The translations under genes were made by a program, and so were the position numbers. Source: Roseivivax lentus (GTDB taxonomy: Bacteria; Pseudomonadota; Alphaproteobacteria; Rhodobacterales; Rhodobacteraceae). Taken from it: a stretch of 64,000 nt of DNA. Location of the stretch: assembly GCF_900156805.1 (NCBI RefSeq), contig NZ_FTOQ01000012.1, positions 1 through 64,000 of the forward strand, in the 5' to 3' direction. Shown one piece after another: positions 44,886-54,447 of the stretch (the first letter of the stretch is position 1; every line of letters begins with the position of its first letter). The notes below the pieces were generated by a model. That model ran no database searches and was not told where the DNA came from. It saw only the letters and a list, made by a program, of their open reading frames with translations.

Positions 44886-46496
44886 ATGCTGGATGACCGC
44901 TACGCGCTGGCGCACAGGCTTTATCCCTATGCACGCAGCGCCGATCAGGATGCGAGGGGCGCGGTGCATCACCCCGTCGTCATCATCGGCGGCGGGCCGG
45001 TGGGCATGGCCGCCGCACTCGATCTGGGGCTGAAGGGAATCCCGGCGCTGGTGCTCGATGACCACGAAGGCGTGGGCGAAGGCAGCCGGGCGATCTGTTT
45101 CGCCAAGCGGACGCTGGAGATTTGCGACCGGCTCGGCTGCGGCGATCCGATGGTCGAGAAAGGCGTGGTCTGGAACCTCGGCAAGGTCTTCCACGGCGAA
45201 GAGAAAGTGTTCGAATTCAACCTTCTGGCCGAGGGCGGACACCGGCGCCCCGCCTTCATCAACCTCCAGCAGCCCTATTTCGAGAAGCATCTGGTGGACC
45301 GGATCCGCGCGGCGCAGGACGCAGGCGCGCCCATCGAGATCCGCGGCAAGAACCGGGTCGCGGCGCTGGAACCCGCAGAGGACGGCGCCCGGCTGGAGGT
45401 CGCTACGCCCGAGGGCGCCTATGCGATCACCGCCGATTGGGTGCTGGCCTGTGACGGGGCGGGATCGCCCACGCGCAAGGCGCTGGGGCTGGGTTTCACG
45501 GGCAAGGTTTTCCGGGACAGTTTCCTGATCGCCGATGTGCGCATGAAAGCCGATTTCCCGACCGAGCGCTGGTTCTGGTTCGATCCGCCCTTCCGCGACG
45601 CGGGCGCCTCGGCGCTTTTGCACAAACAGCCCGACGATATCTGGCGGATCGACTTCCAGATTGGCTGGGACGTCGACCGCGAGACCGAGCTGCAGGAGGA
45701 CCGCATCCGCGCACGGATCGACGCGATGCTGGGTGCGGGCGTGGAATACGAGCTCGTCTGGACCTCGATCTACACCTTTCAATGCCGCCGCATGGCGTCG
45801 TTCCGGCAGGGCCGCGTGCTGTTCGTGGGCGACAGCGCGCATCAGGTCTCGCCCTTCGGCGCGCGCGGGGCCAATGGCGGGCTGCAGGATGCCGACAACC
45901 TGTGCTGGAAGCTCGCGGCGGTGATGCAGGGGGAGGCGCCCGAGACGCTGCTCGACAGCTACGATGCCGAACGCGGCGCCGCCTCGGACGAGAACATCCT
46001 CAACTCGACCCGCTCGACCGATTTCATCATCCCAAAATCCGAGCAGAGCCGCCTATTCCGCGATGCGGTGCTGCAGCTGTCGCGGCACCACGATTTCGCC
46101 CGGCCCTTCGTCAATTCGGGGCGCCTGTCGCAACCTTGCGTCTATGACGGATCCGGTCTGAATACCGCCGATGCCCTTGAGGGTGGCCCGCGCGTCACCC
46201 GTCCGGGCGCACCGGCTCCCGACGCGGCACTCGGGAACGGGTTCCTGCTCGACCGGCTGGGCAACGACTTCGTCCTGCTGGCCCTGGGATGCGATGCACC
46301 GGAGTTGCCGGACCTGCGGGTCGTCTCGGTCGCAGCGCCAGGCGCCGACATCGCGGAGCGCTATCTTGGAGATGCGCCGCGCGGCCTTTACCTCATCCGC
46401 CCCGACCAGCACGTCGTCGCGCGCTGGCTCGAGGCCACGCCTGCAGAGATCACAAACGCGCGCGACCGCGCCATGGGCAGGGAGGCCACGCCATGA
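44886..46496 (+). CDS. FAD-dependent aromatic monooxygenase (PheA/MhpA-like)
   Basis: A 536-residue class A flavoprotein hydroxylase. It has the FAD motif VVIIGGGPVGMAAALDLG near residue 31, the DG motif VLACDGAGSPTRKALG, the GD motif VLFVGDSAHQVSPFGARGANGGLQDADNL and a thioredoxin-like C-terminal domain (about 410-536). It hydroxylates a phenol using NAD(P)H and oxygen. Its place in the homogentisate operon suggests that it makes homogentisate, for example from 3-hydroxyphenylacetate; this is inference. GGAGGAG lies eight bases before the ATG. Confidence 0.88.
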   Translation: MLDDRYALAHRLYPYARSADQDARGAVHHPVVIIGGGPVGMAAALDLGLKGIPALVLDDHEGVGEGSRAICFAKRTLEICDRLGCGDPMVEKGVVWNLGKVFHGEEKVFEFNLLAEGGHRRPAFINLQQPYFEKHLVDRIRAAQDAGAPIEIRGKNRVAALEPAEDGARLEVATPEGAYAITADWVLACDGAGSPTRKALGLGFTGKVFRDSFLIADVRMKADFPTERWFWFDPPFRDAGASALLHKQPDDIWRIDFQIGWDVDRETELQEDRIRARIDAMLGAGVEYELVWTSIYTFQCRRMASFRQGRVLFVGDSAHQVSPFGARGANGGLQDADNLCWKLAAVMQGEAPETLLDSYDAERGAASDENILNSTRSTDFIIPKSEQSRLFRDAVLQLSRHHDFARPFVNSGRLSQPCVYDGSGLNTADALEGGPRVTRPGAPAPDAALGNGFLLDRLGNDFVLLALGCDAPELPDLRVVSVAAPGADIAERYLGDAPRGLYLIRPDQHVVARWLEATPAEITNARDRAMGREATP

Positions 46497-46687
46497 CGCT
46501 GATCACCACCCGCAACGTCGCGGATCCCGACGCGGCTTACGAATTGCTGCTGTCGGCGCATGAAGGTTTGTCGAAGGCGGAAAGCGACGCGCTCAATGCC
46601 CGGCTGATCCTGACGCTCATCAACCATATCGGCGATATCGAGGTCCTGCGCGAGGCGCTGCACTTGGTGCGGGACGATACTGGCTGA
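46493..46687 (+). CDS. Small DUF2783-like protein, partner of the FAD monooxygenase
   Basis: A 64-residue acidic helical protein (AYELLLSAHEGLSKAESDALNARLILTLINHIGDIEVLREAL). It overlaps the monooxygenase stop by four bases. It matches the DUF2783 type, small proteins encoded beside aromatic FAD hydroxylases. A structural or regulatory partner role is inferred from this constant linkage. Its function is unknown. Confidence 0.75.
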   Translation: MTLITTRNVADPDAAYELLLSAHEGLSKAESDALNARLILTLINHIGDIEVLREALHLVRDDTG

Positions 46688-46916
46688 CCGGACCCGCCGC
46701 CGGAAGTCATTCGGCGCGAAAGCGCGCCAACAGGTGCTTGCCCGAATCCGCGATTTCGGGCATGTGCGGAGCAGGGCCGGGCGATGGCGTCGCCGCCGCG
46801 AAGATCGCGGATGCCCGCTCACCCATCCTGAACGCCGGGATCTTGCTTTTCCGCCTCGCGGTGAAGGGAGAGACCGATCCCTTCGCGCCCGAGGCGGCCC
46901 AGGAAGGAGCCGTTCC

Positions 46917-48119
46917 ATGGACCGTCCCGAATTATATCGTTTCCACCAGGGCGACCGCGTCCTGCCGTTCGATGCCGCCGAATACGACGCGCGGCTGTCC
47001 GGCCTGCGCCAGCGCATGGATGCCGAGGGCGTGGATGCCTGCGTGTTCACCTCCATGCACAACATCGCCTATTACTCGGGCTTTCTCTATTGTTCCTTCG
47101 GACGGCCCTACGGGCTTGTCGTGACCGCCGACGAAAGCGTGACCATCAGCGCCGGGATCGACGCGGCGCAGCCCTGGCGGCGCAGCCATGGCGACAGCAT
47201 CACCTATACCGACTGGCAGCGGAACAATTACTGGCGCGCGATCCGGTCGGTGACCGGCGAGGGCAAGGCAATCGGCTTTGAGGCCGACCACATCTCGGTC
47301 GCGCAGAAGGCGCTTCTGGAGACGTTCCTCGCGCCGTCGCGCAGCGTCGATATCGCGCCCGCCACGATGCGCCAGCGGATGCACAAATCCCCCGCCGAGA
47401 TCGCGCTCATTCGCCACGGGGCCGAGGTCGCCGATGTGGGCGGCTACGCCATTCGGGACGCGGTGAAGGCGGGCGTACGCGAGATCGACGTCGCCATGGC
47501 CGGCCGGGACGCGATGGAGCTGGAGATCGCCAAGCGCTTTCCGCAGGCCGAATACCGCGACAGCTGGGTCTGGTTCCAGTCGGGCATCAACACCGACGGC
47601 GCGCATAACCCCGTCACCGCCCGGGTGCTGGAGCGCGGGGATATCCTGAGCCTGAACACCTTCCCGATGATCTCGGGATATTACACCGCGCTCGAACGCA
47701 CGATGTTCGTCGGCGAGGTGGACGACGCCTCGCGCCGGATCTGGGAGTCCAACGTCGCGGCCCATGAATACGGCATGTCCCTGCTGACGCCCGGTGCGAC
47801 CTGCGCCGAGGTGACCGAGAAGATCAACGTCTTCTTCGCCGAGCGCGACCTGCTGCAATACCGCACCTTCGGCTACGGCCATTCCTTCGGCGTGCTGTCG
47901 CATTATTACGGGCGCGAGGCGGGGCTCGAGCTGCGAGAGGATATCGACACGGTGCTGGAGCCGGGCATGGTGATCTCGATGGAGCCGATGCTGACGATCC
48001 CCGAAGGACAGCCCGGGGCCGGCGGCTACCGCGAGCATGACATCCTCATCATCACCGAGGACGGCAACGAGAACATCACGGGCTATCCCTACGGCCCCGA
48101 TTTCAACGTGGTCGGCTGA
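46917..48119 (+). CDS. Creatinase (creatine amidinohydrolase)
   Basis: A 400-residue pita-bread-fold enzyme that hydrolyses creatine to sarcosine and urea. It matches Pseudomonas creatinase closely by eye: FLYCSFGRPYGLVVT, YTDWQRNNYW, WFQSGINTDGAHNPVT with the catalytic His, ISGYYTALERTMF and YRTFGYGHSFGVLSHYYGREAGLELREDIDTVLEPGMV. The two conserved Glu (ALERT and SMEPM) are present. AGGAAGGAG lies seven bases upstream of the ATG. A 229-base gap before it suggests its own promoter. Urea and sarcosine must be used by enzymes outside the window. Confidence 0.95.
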   Translation: MDRPELYRFHQGDRVLPFDAAEYDARLSGLRQRMDAEGVDACVFTSMHNIAYYSGFLYCSFGRPYGLVVTADESVTISAGIDAAQPWRRSHGDSITYTDWQRNNYWRAIRSVTGEGKAIGFEADHISVAQKALLETFLAPSRSVDIAPATMRQRMHKSPAEIALIRHGAEVADVGGYAIRDAVKAGVREIDVAMAGRDAMELEIAKRFPQAEYRDSWVWFQSGINTDGAHNPVTARVLERGDILSLNTFPMISGYYTALERTMFVGEVDDASRRIWESNVAAHEYGMSLLTPGATCAEVTEKINVFFAERDLLQYRTFGYGHSFGVLSHYYGREAGLELREDIDTVLEPGMVISMEPMLTIPEGQPGAGGYREHDILIITEDGNENITGYPYGPDFNVVG

Positions 48120-48127
48120 AGAAAACC

Positions 48128-48156
48128 GCGCGCGGCCCGGAATGCGGGCCGCGCGC
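48128..48156. terminator. 12-bp perfect hairpin after the creatinase gene
   Basis: GCGCGCGGCCCG and its exact complement CGGGCCGCGCGC flank a five-base loop, beginning 8 bases after the creatinase stop. The next gene converges, so it may serve both. There is no T tract on the plus strand; on the minus strand CGGTTTTC follows the stem, giving a weak T run. Confidence 0.6.
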
Positions 48157-48194
48157 CTGACTTCGCCGGATTGATGCCCGGGCTTGGACCGGGA

Positions 48195-49433
48195 TCAGTC
48201 CGAAGCGCGCGCCGCGCGGACCCAGGCCACGATATCGGCCCGCGCCGCATCGTCCATCTGGATCGCATTGGGCGGCGGCATGGCGTGGCTCAGACCCGCC
48301 TGCAGGTAGATCTGCTCCGCATGGCGGGCGACATCACCTTCGGTCTCCAGAAGCACGTTCTTCGGGGCCCAGCGGATGCCCGCCCAGGAGGGCTCCCGCG
48401 CGTGGCACATCGAGCAATTGCCGAGAACCGCGCTGTAGGCCGCGTCGAACCCCTCGGCGGAGGCGAAGTGCTCCTCGTAGGGGGTCAGCGGGCGGGCCGC
48501 GGCCTCCTCGTAGGGGGCGTTGGTCATCGGCGCGACCGAGAGCCACGCGATCAGCACCATCAGGAGGACGGTCACAGCCCAGGTCCAGTGCGGCCCCTTG
48601 CCGGTCTTGTGCATGGTGTTGAAGTAATGGCGGATGGTGACGCCGGTCAGGAAGATCAGGCTGGCGATGATCCAGGCATATTCGGTGGCGAAAGCCAGCG
48701 GATAATGGTTCGACAGCATCAGGAAGACCACCGGCAGCGTCAGGTAGTTATTATGCGTCGACCGGACCTTGGCGATCTTGCCGTACTTGGCATCCGGCGT
48801 CCGCCCCGCCTTGAGATCGGCCACCACGATCCGCTGGTTCGGCATGATCTGGAAAAACACGTTGGCGGTCATGATCGTCGCGGTGAAGGCGCCGAGATGC
48901 AGAAGCGCGGCGCGTCCGGTGAAGATCTGGTGATACCCCCAGGACATCACCACGAGGATGACGAACAAGAGTAGCATGAGCAGCGTGGGCTGGTCGCTGA
49001 GCGAGGATTTGCACATCGCGTCATAGGCCAGCCAGCCGATGGTCAGCGAGCCTGCCGAGATCAGGATGCCCTGCCAGAGCGCGAGGTCGACCTTCGACGG
49101 GTCGAGCAGGTAAAGCTCCCCGCCGACCCAGTAGATGATCATCAGAAGCGCGGCGCCCGACAGCCAGGTCGAATAGCTTTGCCATTTGTGCCAGGTCAGG
49201 TGCTCGGGCATCCGCGCGGGTGCCACCATGTATTTCACCGTGTGGTAGAACCCGCCGCCATGCACCTCCCATTCCTCGCCGGAGGCGCCGTCGGGCAGGG
49301 CCGCATTCGGTTGCAGCATCAGGTCGAGCGCGATGAAGTAGAAGGACGCGCCGATCCAGGCCATGGCGGTGATCACGTGCAGCCAGCGGACCGAGAAGCC
49401 GATCCAGTCCCAGATCGCGATGAAGTCATACAT
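48195..49433 (-). CDS. puuD: Membrane urate oxidase with cytochrome c domain (PuuD type)
   Basis: A 412-residue integral membrane protein of the Urate_ox_N family, which oxidises urate to 5-hydroxyisourate and passes electrons to the respiratory chain. Eight or so helices (residues 10-330) include WLHVITAMAWIGASFYFIALD, HNNYLTLPVVFLMLSNHYP and GVTIRHYFN. The C-terminal cytochrome c domain has the haem motif CSMCH and the axial Met in SHAMPPPNA. The symbol here means the urate enzyme, not the E. coli gamma-glutamyl-GABA hydrolase. GGGAAGG precedes the ATG. It is divergent from the LysR gene. Confidence 0.94.
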   Translation of the reverse strand: MYDFIAIWDWIGFSVRWLHVITAMAWIGASFYFIALDLMLQPNAALPDGASGEEWEVHGGGFYHTVKYMVAPARMPEHLTWHKWQSYSTWLSGAALLMIIYWVGGELYLLDPSKVDLALWQGILISAGSLTIGWLAYDAMCKSSLSDQPTLLMLLLFVILVVMSWGYHQIFTGRAALLHLGAFTATIMTANVFFQIMPNQRIVVADLKAGRTPDAKYGKIAKVRSTHNNYLTLPVVFLMLSNHYPLAFATEYAWIIASLIFLTGVTIRHYFNTMHKTGKGPHWTWAVTVLLMVLIAWLSVAPMTNAPYEEAAARPLTPYEEHFASAEGFDAAYSAVLGNCSMCHAREPSWAGIRWAPKNVLLETEGDVARHAEQIYLQAGLSHAMPPPNAIQMDDAARADIVAWVRAARASD

Positions 49434-49534
49434 GGCAGGGCCTTCCCAGATATCAGTGCGTCGCCAGACTAGGCGCTTTGCAATTCTTCTGGTATCGCTG
49501 TCCAAAGCCAAGCAGCATCAAAAATTTCCGAACA

Positions 49535-50467
49535 ATGTCCTATCTCGACAACATCAGGACCTTCGTGCGCGTCTACGAATTGGGCAGCATGTCCGCTGCC
49601 GGGCGCGATCTGCGGATCTCTCCGGCGGTGACCTCGTCGCGGATCTCCCAGCTCGAGGATCATCTCAGCGTGCGGCTGTTCCAGCGCACCACGCGCAGCC
49701 TGACGCCCACCGAACAGGGCAAGGCGTTCTATGCGGGGGCGTGCGAAATCCTCGAATCGGTCGAGAATGCCGAGGCGCAGGTCGTCAACATCACCGAGAA
49801 CCCCAAGGGCACGCTGTATGTGGCGGCGCCATTGGGGGTCGGACGGCGGCTGCTTGCGCCGCAGGTGCCGGAATTTCTGAAGCTCTATCCGCAGGTGACC
49901 GTCCGTCTGCGCCTCTCGGACCGCAAGGTGGACCTGACCACCGAGGGGCTCGATCTCGCCTTCTTCCTGGGCCAGCCCGAGGACAGCAACCTGCGCATCC
50001 GCAAGATCGCCGATGTCGCCCGCGTCCTCTGCGCGTCCCCCGATTATATCGCGGCGCGCGGCAGTCCCGCGGGGGGCGACGATCTGGTCTCGGGCGGGCA
50101 CGAATGCCTGAACCTGCGCTTTCCCGGCGCGACCGAGTTCCAGTGGCGGCTGATGACCGAGGACGGGCCGAAGCGCTTCCGGGTCGCGGGGCGCTACGAA
50201 TCCGACGACGGCGACGTGCTGACCGATTGGGCGCTTGCCGGGCACGGCATCGCGCTGAAACCGATCTTCGAGATCTCGGAGCATCTCGAGGCGGGCCGCC
50301 TCGTGCCGGTGGCCGAGAACACTCCGCCCGAACCCATCCAGATGGCCTGCCTGTTCACCCATCGCCGGCGGCAGGATCCGAAGACGCGGCTTTTCATGGA
50401 ATTCATGATCGATCGGATCAGCGCCATCGTCCGCGACGCCGAAAAGCGCGGTCAGCTGCCGCGATAG
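49535..50467 (+). CDS. LysR-family regulator next to urate oxidase
   Basis: A 310-residue LysR regulator with an N-terminal helix-turn-helix ([44 protein letters not shown]) and an effector domain from about residue 88. I chose the ATG at 49535 because it begins the usual [15 protein letters not shown]. It is divergent from puuD across 101 bases and its last 16 bases overlap the end of the convergent HIU hydrolase gene. Control of urate genes is likely. Confidence 0.9.
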   Translation: MSYLDNIRTFVRVYELGSMSAAGRDLRISPAVTSSRISQLEDHLSVRLFQRTTRSLTPTEQGKAFYAGACEILESVENAEAQVVNITENPKGTLYVAAPLGVGRRLLAPQVPEFLKLYPQVTVRLRLSDRKVDLTTEGLDLAFFLGQPEDSNLRIRKIADVARVLCASPDYIAARGSPAGGDDLVSGGHECLNLRFPGATEFQWRLMTEDGPKRFRVAGRYESDDGDVLTDWALAGHGIALKPIFEISEHLEAGRLVPVAENTPPEPIQMACLFTHRRRQDPKTRLFMEFMIDRISAIVRDAEKRGQLPR

Positions 50468-50805
50468 GTGGAATAGCCGAACGGCGACAAGAGAAGCGGC
50501 ACGTGGTAATGCGACGGCTCCGACATGCCGAAGCGCAGCGGGATCACGTCGAGAAAGCGCGGGCTTTCGGCGGGAACCCCGGCGGCGTCCAGATAGGCGC
50601 CAGCATGGAAGACCAGCTCATAGGTGCCGGTCTCGAACTGCTCCGCAGGCAGGATCTGCCTATCGGTGCGCCCGTCGCTGTTGGTGACGAGCGTGGTCAG
50701 CAGGCGGCGCGTCTCGCCCTCGATGCGGAAAAGCTCGATCGTTAGCCCCTCGGCGGGACAGCCGCGCGCGGTATCGAGCACATGGGTGGTAAGATAGCCG
50801 GACAT
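50452..50805 (-). CDS. uraH: 5-Hydroxyisourate hydrolase (transthyretin-like)
   Basis: A 117-residue transthyretin-fold enzyme converting 5-hydroxyisourate to OHCU. It starts [18 protein letters not shown], has TNSDGRTD and [19 protein letters not shown]; the C-terminal YRGS tetrapeptide is the diagnostic active-site signature. The His residues of the active site (THVLD and HYHVP) are present. GGAGGG precedes the ATG. It is divergent from the allantoinase fusion gene. Confidence 0.96.
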   Translation of the reverse strand: MSGYLTTHVLDTARGCPAEGLTIELFRIEGETRRLLTTLVTNSDGRTDRQILPAEQFETGTYELVFHAGAYLDAAGVPAESPRFLDVIPLRFGMSEPSHYHVPLLLSPFGYSTYRGS

Positions 50806-50949
50806 CACGGTCCCTCCTGAGTTTTGCCTGTTATACCGGCACGGGCGCGCGGCGAAAGCGTGCGGCGCCGAAGACACCTTCAAATTTATTTTGAGAAACA
50901 GGAGGATTGTTTTGCTCTACAGAGGAACGAAATCGAGAGGTGTCCATCC

Positions 50950-52362
50950 ATGATGCGCTATCCCCGGGACATGACCGGCCACGGCCCGGTGCCGCCCGCT
51001 GCCAACTGGCCGAACGGTGCCAAGATCGCCGTGCAGATCGTGCTGAACTACGAAGAGGGCGGCGAGAACAACGTGCTGCACGGCGATGCCGCGTCCGAAG
51101 CCTTCCTGTCCGAGATCACCGGCGCCGCACCCTGGCCGGGTCAGCGGCACTGGAACATGGAGTCGCTTTATGAGTACGGCGCGCGGGCGGGCTTCTGGCG
51201 GGTGCATCGCCTGTTGGGCGACACCCCCATCACCGTCTACGGCGTCGCCACGGCGCTCGCCCGCGCACCCGAGCAGGTCGCCGCGATGCAGGCCTCGGGC
51301 TGGGAGATCGCCAGCCACGGGCTGAAATGGATCGAGCACAAGGACATGAGCCCCGAGGAGGAGCGGGCCCAGATCCGCGAGGCGATCCGGCTGCATACCG
51401 AGGTGACGGGTAGCGCGCCGCGCGGCTGGTATACCGGGCGCTGTTCGATGAACACCGTGGACCTTACCGCCGCCGAGGGGGATTTCGCCTATATCGCCGA
51501 CAGTTACGCCGACGATCTGCCCTATTGGATCAAGGCCGGGGGCAAGGATCAGCTGATCGTGCCCTACACGATGGATTGCAACGACATGCGCTTCGCGATC
51601 CAGGCGGGGTTCACCGCGGGCGACCAGTTCGAGACGATGCTGCGCGATGCCTTCGATACGCTTTATGCCGAGGGTGTGGAGGGCGCACCGAAGGTCTTGT
51701 CCATCGGCCTGCATTGCCGCCTGATCGGACGGCCGAGCCGGATCGCGGCGCTGCGCCGCGCGCTGGAGCATTTCCGCAGCCATCCCGATGTCTGGTTCGC
51801 CACGCGCCTGCAGATCGCCGAACATTGGACCGCCGAGCATCCGCCGAGCCCGCGCGCGCGTCCGTCCGAGATGGACCGCGACACCTTCGTCGCGGAATTC
51901 GGCGGCATCTTCGAGCATTCGCCCTGGATCGCCGAGGCCGCGCATGCGCTGGAGCTGGGCCCGACCCACGACAGTGCGGCCGGGGTTCATGCGGCGCTGG
52001 CGCGGGTGTTCCGCACGGCCAGCGAGGCACAGCGCCTCGACGTGCTGAAGGCGCATCCGGACCTCGCGGGCAAGCTTGCCGAGGCCAAACGCCTGACCGT
52101 CGAATCGACCGCCGAACAGGCCTCCGTCGGGCTCGATGCGCTGACCGATGCGGAGCGCGCGCGCTTCACCGAGCTGAACGACGCCTATACCGCGACCTTC
52201 GGTTTTCCCTTCATCATCGCGGTGCGGGACAACACCAAGGCCTCGATCATGGCCGCCTTCGAGCGCCGCCTGCAGAACGACCGCGCCACGGAATTCGCCG
52301 AGGCCTGCCGCCAGGTCGAACGGATCGCGGCGCTGCGCCTGCAGGACAAGCTCGCGTCATGA
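50950..52362 (+). CDS. Bifunctional allantoinase (PuuE) - OHCU decarboxylase (UraD) fusion
   Basis: A 470-residue fusion. Residues 1-300 are a polysaccharide-deacetylase-type allantoinase (MRYPRDMTGHGPVPP, IVLNYEEGGENNVLHGD, RAGFWRVHRLL, EIASHGLKWIEH). Residues 310-470 are the OHCU decarboxylase (FGGIFEHSPWIAE with the catalytic His, KAHPDLAGKLA, FTELNDAYTATFGFPFIIAVR). It therefore makes S-allantoin from OHCU and hydrolyses it to allantoate, consecutive steps. Domain order and length match known bifunctional forms. It overlaps the ureidoglycolate lyase gene by four bases. Confidence 0.95.
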   Translation: MMRYPRDMTGHGPVPPAANWPNGAKIAVQIVLNYEEGGENNVLHGDAASEAFLSEITGAAPWPGQRHWNMESLYEYGARAGFWRVHRLLGDTPITVYGVATALARAPEQVAAMQASGWEIASHGLKWIEHKDMSPEEERAQIREAIRLHTEVTGSAPRGWYTGRCSMNTVDLTAAEGDFAYIADSYADDLPYWIKAGGKDQLIVPYTMDCNDMRFAIQAGFTAGDQFETMLRDAFDTLYAEGVEGAPKVLSIGLHCRLIGRPSRIAALRRALEHFRSHPDVWFATRLQIAEHWTAEHPPSPRARPSEMDRDTFVAEFGGIFEHSPWIAEAAHALELGPTHDSAAGVHAALARVFRTASEAQRLDVLKAHPDLAGKLAEAKRLTVESTAEQASVGLDALTDAERARFTELNDAYTATFGFPFIIAVRDNTKASIMAAFERRLQNDRATEFAEACRQVERIAALRLQDKLAS

Positions 52363-52874
52363 CCCGGCTCATCGCAGACGCGCTGACGGCAGAGGCCTTC
52401 GCGCCCTTCGGCGATGTGCTGGAGGTCCGGGGGACGCCGGACAAGATCATCAACCGGGGACGCTGCGGGCGTTTTCACGATCTCGCGGCGCTCGATTTCG
52501 GGGCCGGGGGCCGGGCGGGCATCAGCCTTTTCGAAAGCGCCATCGTGGAGTGGCCCGTCGAGGTCGCCATGGTCGAGCGGCACCCCGAGGGCAGCCAGGC
52601 TTTCCTGCCGATGACGGAGCATCCGTTCCTCGTCGTCGTGGCGCCTGACGAGAACGGCCGCCCGGGCAGCCCGCGGGCCTTCGTCACGGCGCCCGGGCAG
52701 GGCATCAATTTCTACCGCGGCACGTGGCACGGCGTTCTCACGCCGCTCCATGCGCCGGGGCTTTTCGCGGTGGTGGACCGGATCGGAGACACTCCGAACC
52801 TGGAGGAGCATTGGTTCGACGCGCCCTATCACGTTGAACCGGGGGAGGACCGGGCCGGCACGATGCAGGCCTAG
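52359..52874 (+). CDS. allA: Ureidoglycolate lyase
   Basis: A 171-residue cupin-fold enzyme that splits ureidoglycolate into glyoxylate and urea. It has ALTAEAFAPFGDVLEVRG, the metal/substrate region MVERHPEGSQAFLPM and INFYRGTWHGVLTPL. It is coupled to the allantoinase fusion (four-base overlap) and followed by the urate permease gene after 24 bases. Confidence 0.93.
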   Translation: MTRLIADALTAEAFAPFGDVLEVRGTPDKIINRGRCGRFHDLAALDFGAGGRAGISLFESAIVEWPVEVAMVERHPEGSQAFLPMTEHPFLVVVAPDENGRPGSPRAFVTAPGQGINFYRGTWHGVLTPLHAPGLFAVVDRIGDTPNLEEHWFDAPYHVEPGEDRAGTMQA

Positions 52875-52898
52875 TCACGCAACAAGGGAGGGCCCACC

Positions 52899-54323
52899 AT
52901 GGCCGACACATCGATCGGGACACCCGCGCAGCTGCGCGATCCGAATTACACACCGCCGCTTCACAAGGCGGTGCCCCTCGGCATCCAGCACGTGCTGGCG
53001 ATGTTCGTTTCGAACGTCACGCCCGCGATCATCGTCTGCGGCGCGGCGGGCTTCGGCTTCGGCTCGAACAGCCCGGATTTTCCGCAGATGATCTACATGA
53101 TCCAGATGTCGATGTTCTTCGCGGGCATCGCGACGCTGTTCCAGACCATCGGCATCGGTCCGGTGGGCGCGCGGCTGCCGATCGTGCAGGGCACATCCTT
53201 CGCCTTCATCCCGATCATGATCCCGCTGGTGGCGGGCAAGGGGGTCGACGCCATCGCCGTGCTGATGGGCGGCATCCTCGTGGGCGGCCTGTTCCATGCC
53301 TGTCTCGGGCTCTTCATCGGCCGCCTGCGCTTTGCGTTGCCGCCGCTGGTGACGGGCCTCGTGGTGACGATGATCGGCCTCGCGCTCGTCAAGGTCGGCA
53401 TTCAATACGCCGCCGGGGGCGTTCCGGCCATCGGTACGCCGGAATACGGCTCGCTGCTGAACTGGTCGATGGCGCTCGTGGTGATCCTCGTCACGCTGGG
53501 GCTGAAGTTCTTCACCCGCGGCATGCTTTCGATCTCGGCGGTGCTGGTGGGCCTTCTGGCGGGCTATGCCTTCGCCTTCGCCCTGGGCGAGGTCAATCTG
53601 GGCAATGTCGGCCGCGCGGCCCCCTTCGCCCTGCCGAACCCGCTGCATTTCGGGTTGGAATTCAGCGTGGCGGCGATCATCGGCTTCTGCCTGATGTCCT
53701 TCGTCTCCGCCGTGGAGACCGTGGGCGACGTGTCCGGCATCACCAAGGGCGGCGCCGGGCGCGAGGCCACCGACAAGGAAATCCAGGGCGCGACCTATGC
53801 CGACGGCATCGGCACGGCGATCTCGGGTCTCTTCGGCGCGCTGCCCAACACCTCATTCAGCCAGAATGTGGGCCTGATCGCCATGACCGGCGTCATGAGC
53901 CGCACCGTGGTGACCATCGGCGCGATCTTCCTGATCGTCTGCGGCCTGCTGCCGAAGATCGGGGCCATCATCTCGTCGGTGCCGATCGAGGTTCTGGGCG
54001 GCGGTGTCATCGTCATGTTCGGCATGGTGGTCGCCGCCGGTGTCTCGATGCTGTCGGATGTGGTCTGGAACCGCCGCAACATGGTGATCTTCGCCATCTC
54101 GCTGTCGCTGGGCCTCGGCCTGCAGCTCGAGCCGGGTGCGCTGCAGCACCTGCCGGCCACGGCCAAGGTGCTGGCCACCTCGGGCATCCTGCCGGCGGCG
54201 CTGATCGCCATCGTGCTGAACCTCGTGCTGCCCGCGCAGCTTTCGGACGAGGCGACCGAGGAGGTTTCGGGCGGCATGTCCGGCCATGCCAAGGGCGCGC
54301 TCGTGAAGGACGGCCAGGCCTGA
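52899..54323 (+). CDS. Nucleobase:cation symporter-2 family urate/xanthine permease
   Basis: A 474-residue membrane protein of the uracil-xanthine permease family with about 12-14 helices. Features are PLGIQHVLAMFVSNVTPAIIV, the QGTSFAFIPIMI segment, VETVGDVSGITKGGAGREATDKEIQGATYADG and the NTSFSQNVGLIAMTGV motif that distinguishes oxopurine carriers. Its operon position makes urate (or xanthine) the likely substrate. GGGAGGG precedes the ATG; a strong terminator follows. Confidence 0.94.
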   Translation: MADTSIGTPAQLRDPNYTPPLHKAVPLGIQHVLAMFVSNVTPAIIVCGAAGFGFGSNSPDFPQMIYMIQMSMFFAGIATLFQTIGIGPVGARLPIVQGTSFAFIPIMIPLVAGKGVDAIAVLMGGILVGGLFHACLGLFIGRLRFALPPLVTGLVVTMIGLALVKVGIQYAAGGVPAIGTPEYGSLLNWSMALVVILVTLGLKFFTRGMLSISAVLVGLLAGYAFAFALGEVNLGNVGRAAPFALPNPLHFGLEFSVAAIIGFCLMSFVSAVETVGDVSGITKGGAGREATDKEIQGATYADGIGTAISGLFGALPNTSFSQNVGLIAMTGVMSRTVVTIGAIFLIVCGLLPKIGAIISSVPIEVLGGGVIVMFGMVVAAGVSMLSDVVWNRRNMVIFAISLSLGLGLQLEPGALQHLPATAKVLATSGILPAALIAIVLNLVLPAQLSDEATEEVSGGMSGHAKGALVKDGQA

Positions 54324-54386
54324 CCCAAGCGGGACGGCGCCCGGACCGGGCGCCGTCCGATTGGCCGATCACACAACCTGAGAAGC

Positions 54387-54417
54387 AAAAAAAAGCAGCC
54401 GCTTGCGGCTGCTTTTT
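54387..54417. terminator. Bidirectional Rho-independent terminator
   Basis: A perfect 9-bp stem AGCAGCCGC/GCGGCTGCT with a two-base loop lies at 54394-54413. It is followed by five T on the plus strand and preceded by eight A, giving a T tract on the minus strand as well. It sits between the convergent permease and ureidoglycine aminohydrolase genes and can end both transcripts. Confidence 0.92.
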
Positions 54418-54447
54418 CGTTCTGTATCGCAGGTCCGCGTGGCCGCG

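Noticed and set aside
48195-49433. Gamma-glutamyl-GABA hydrolase under the name PuuD
   Set aside because: The same symbol is used for two proteins; the membrane helices and CSMCH haem motif identify the urate enzyme.
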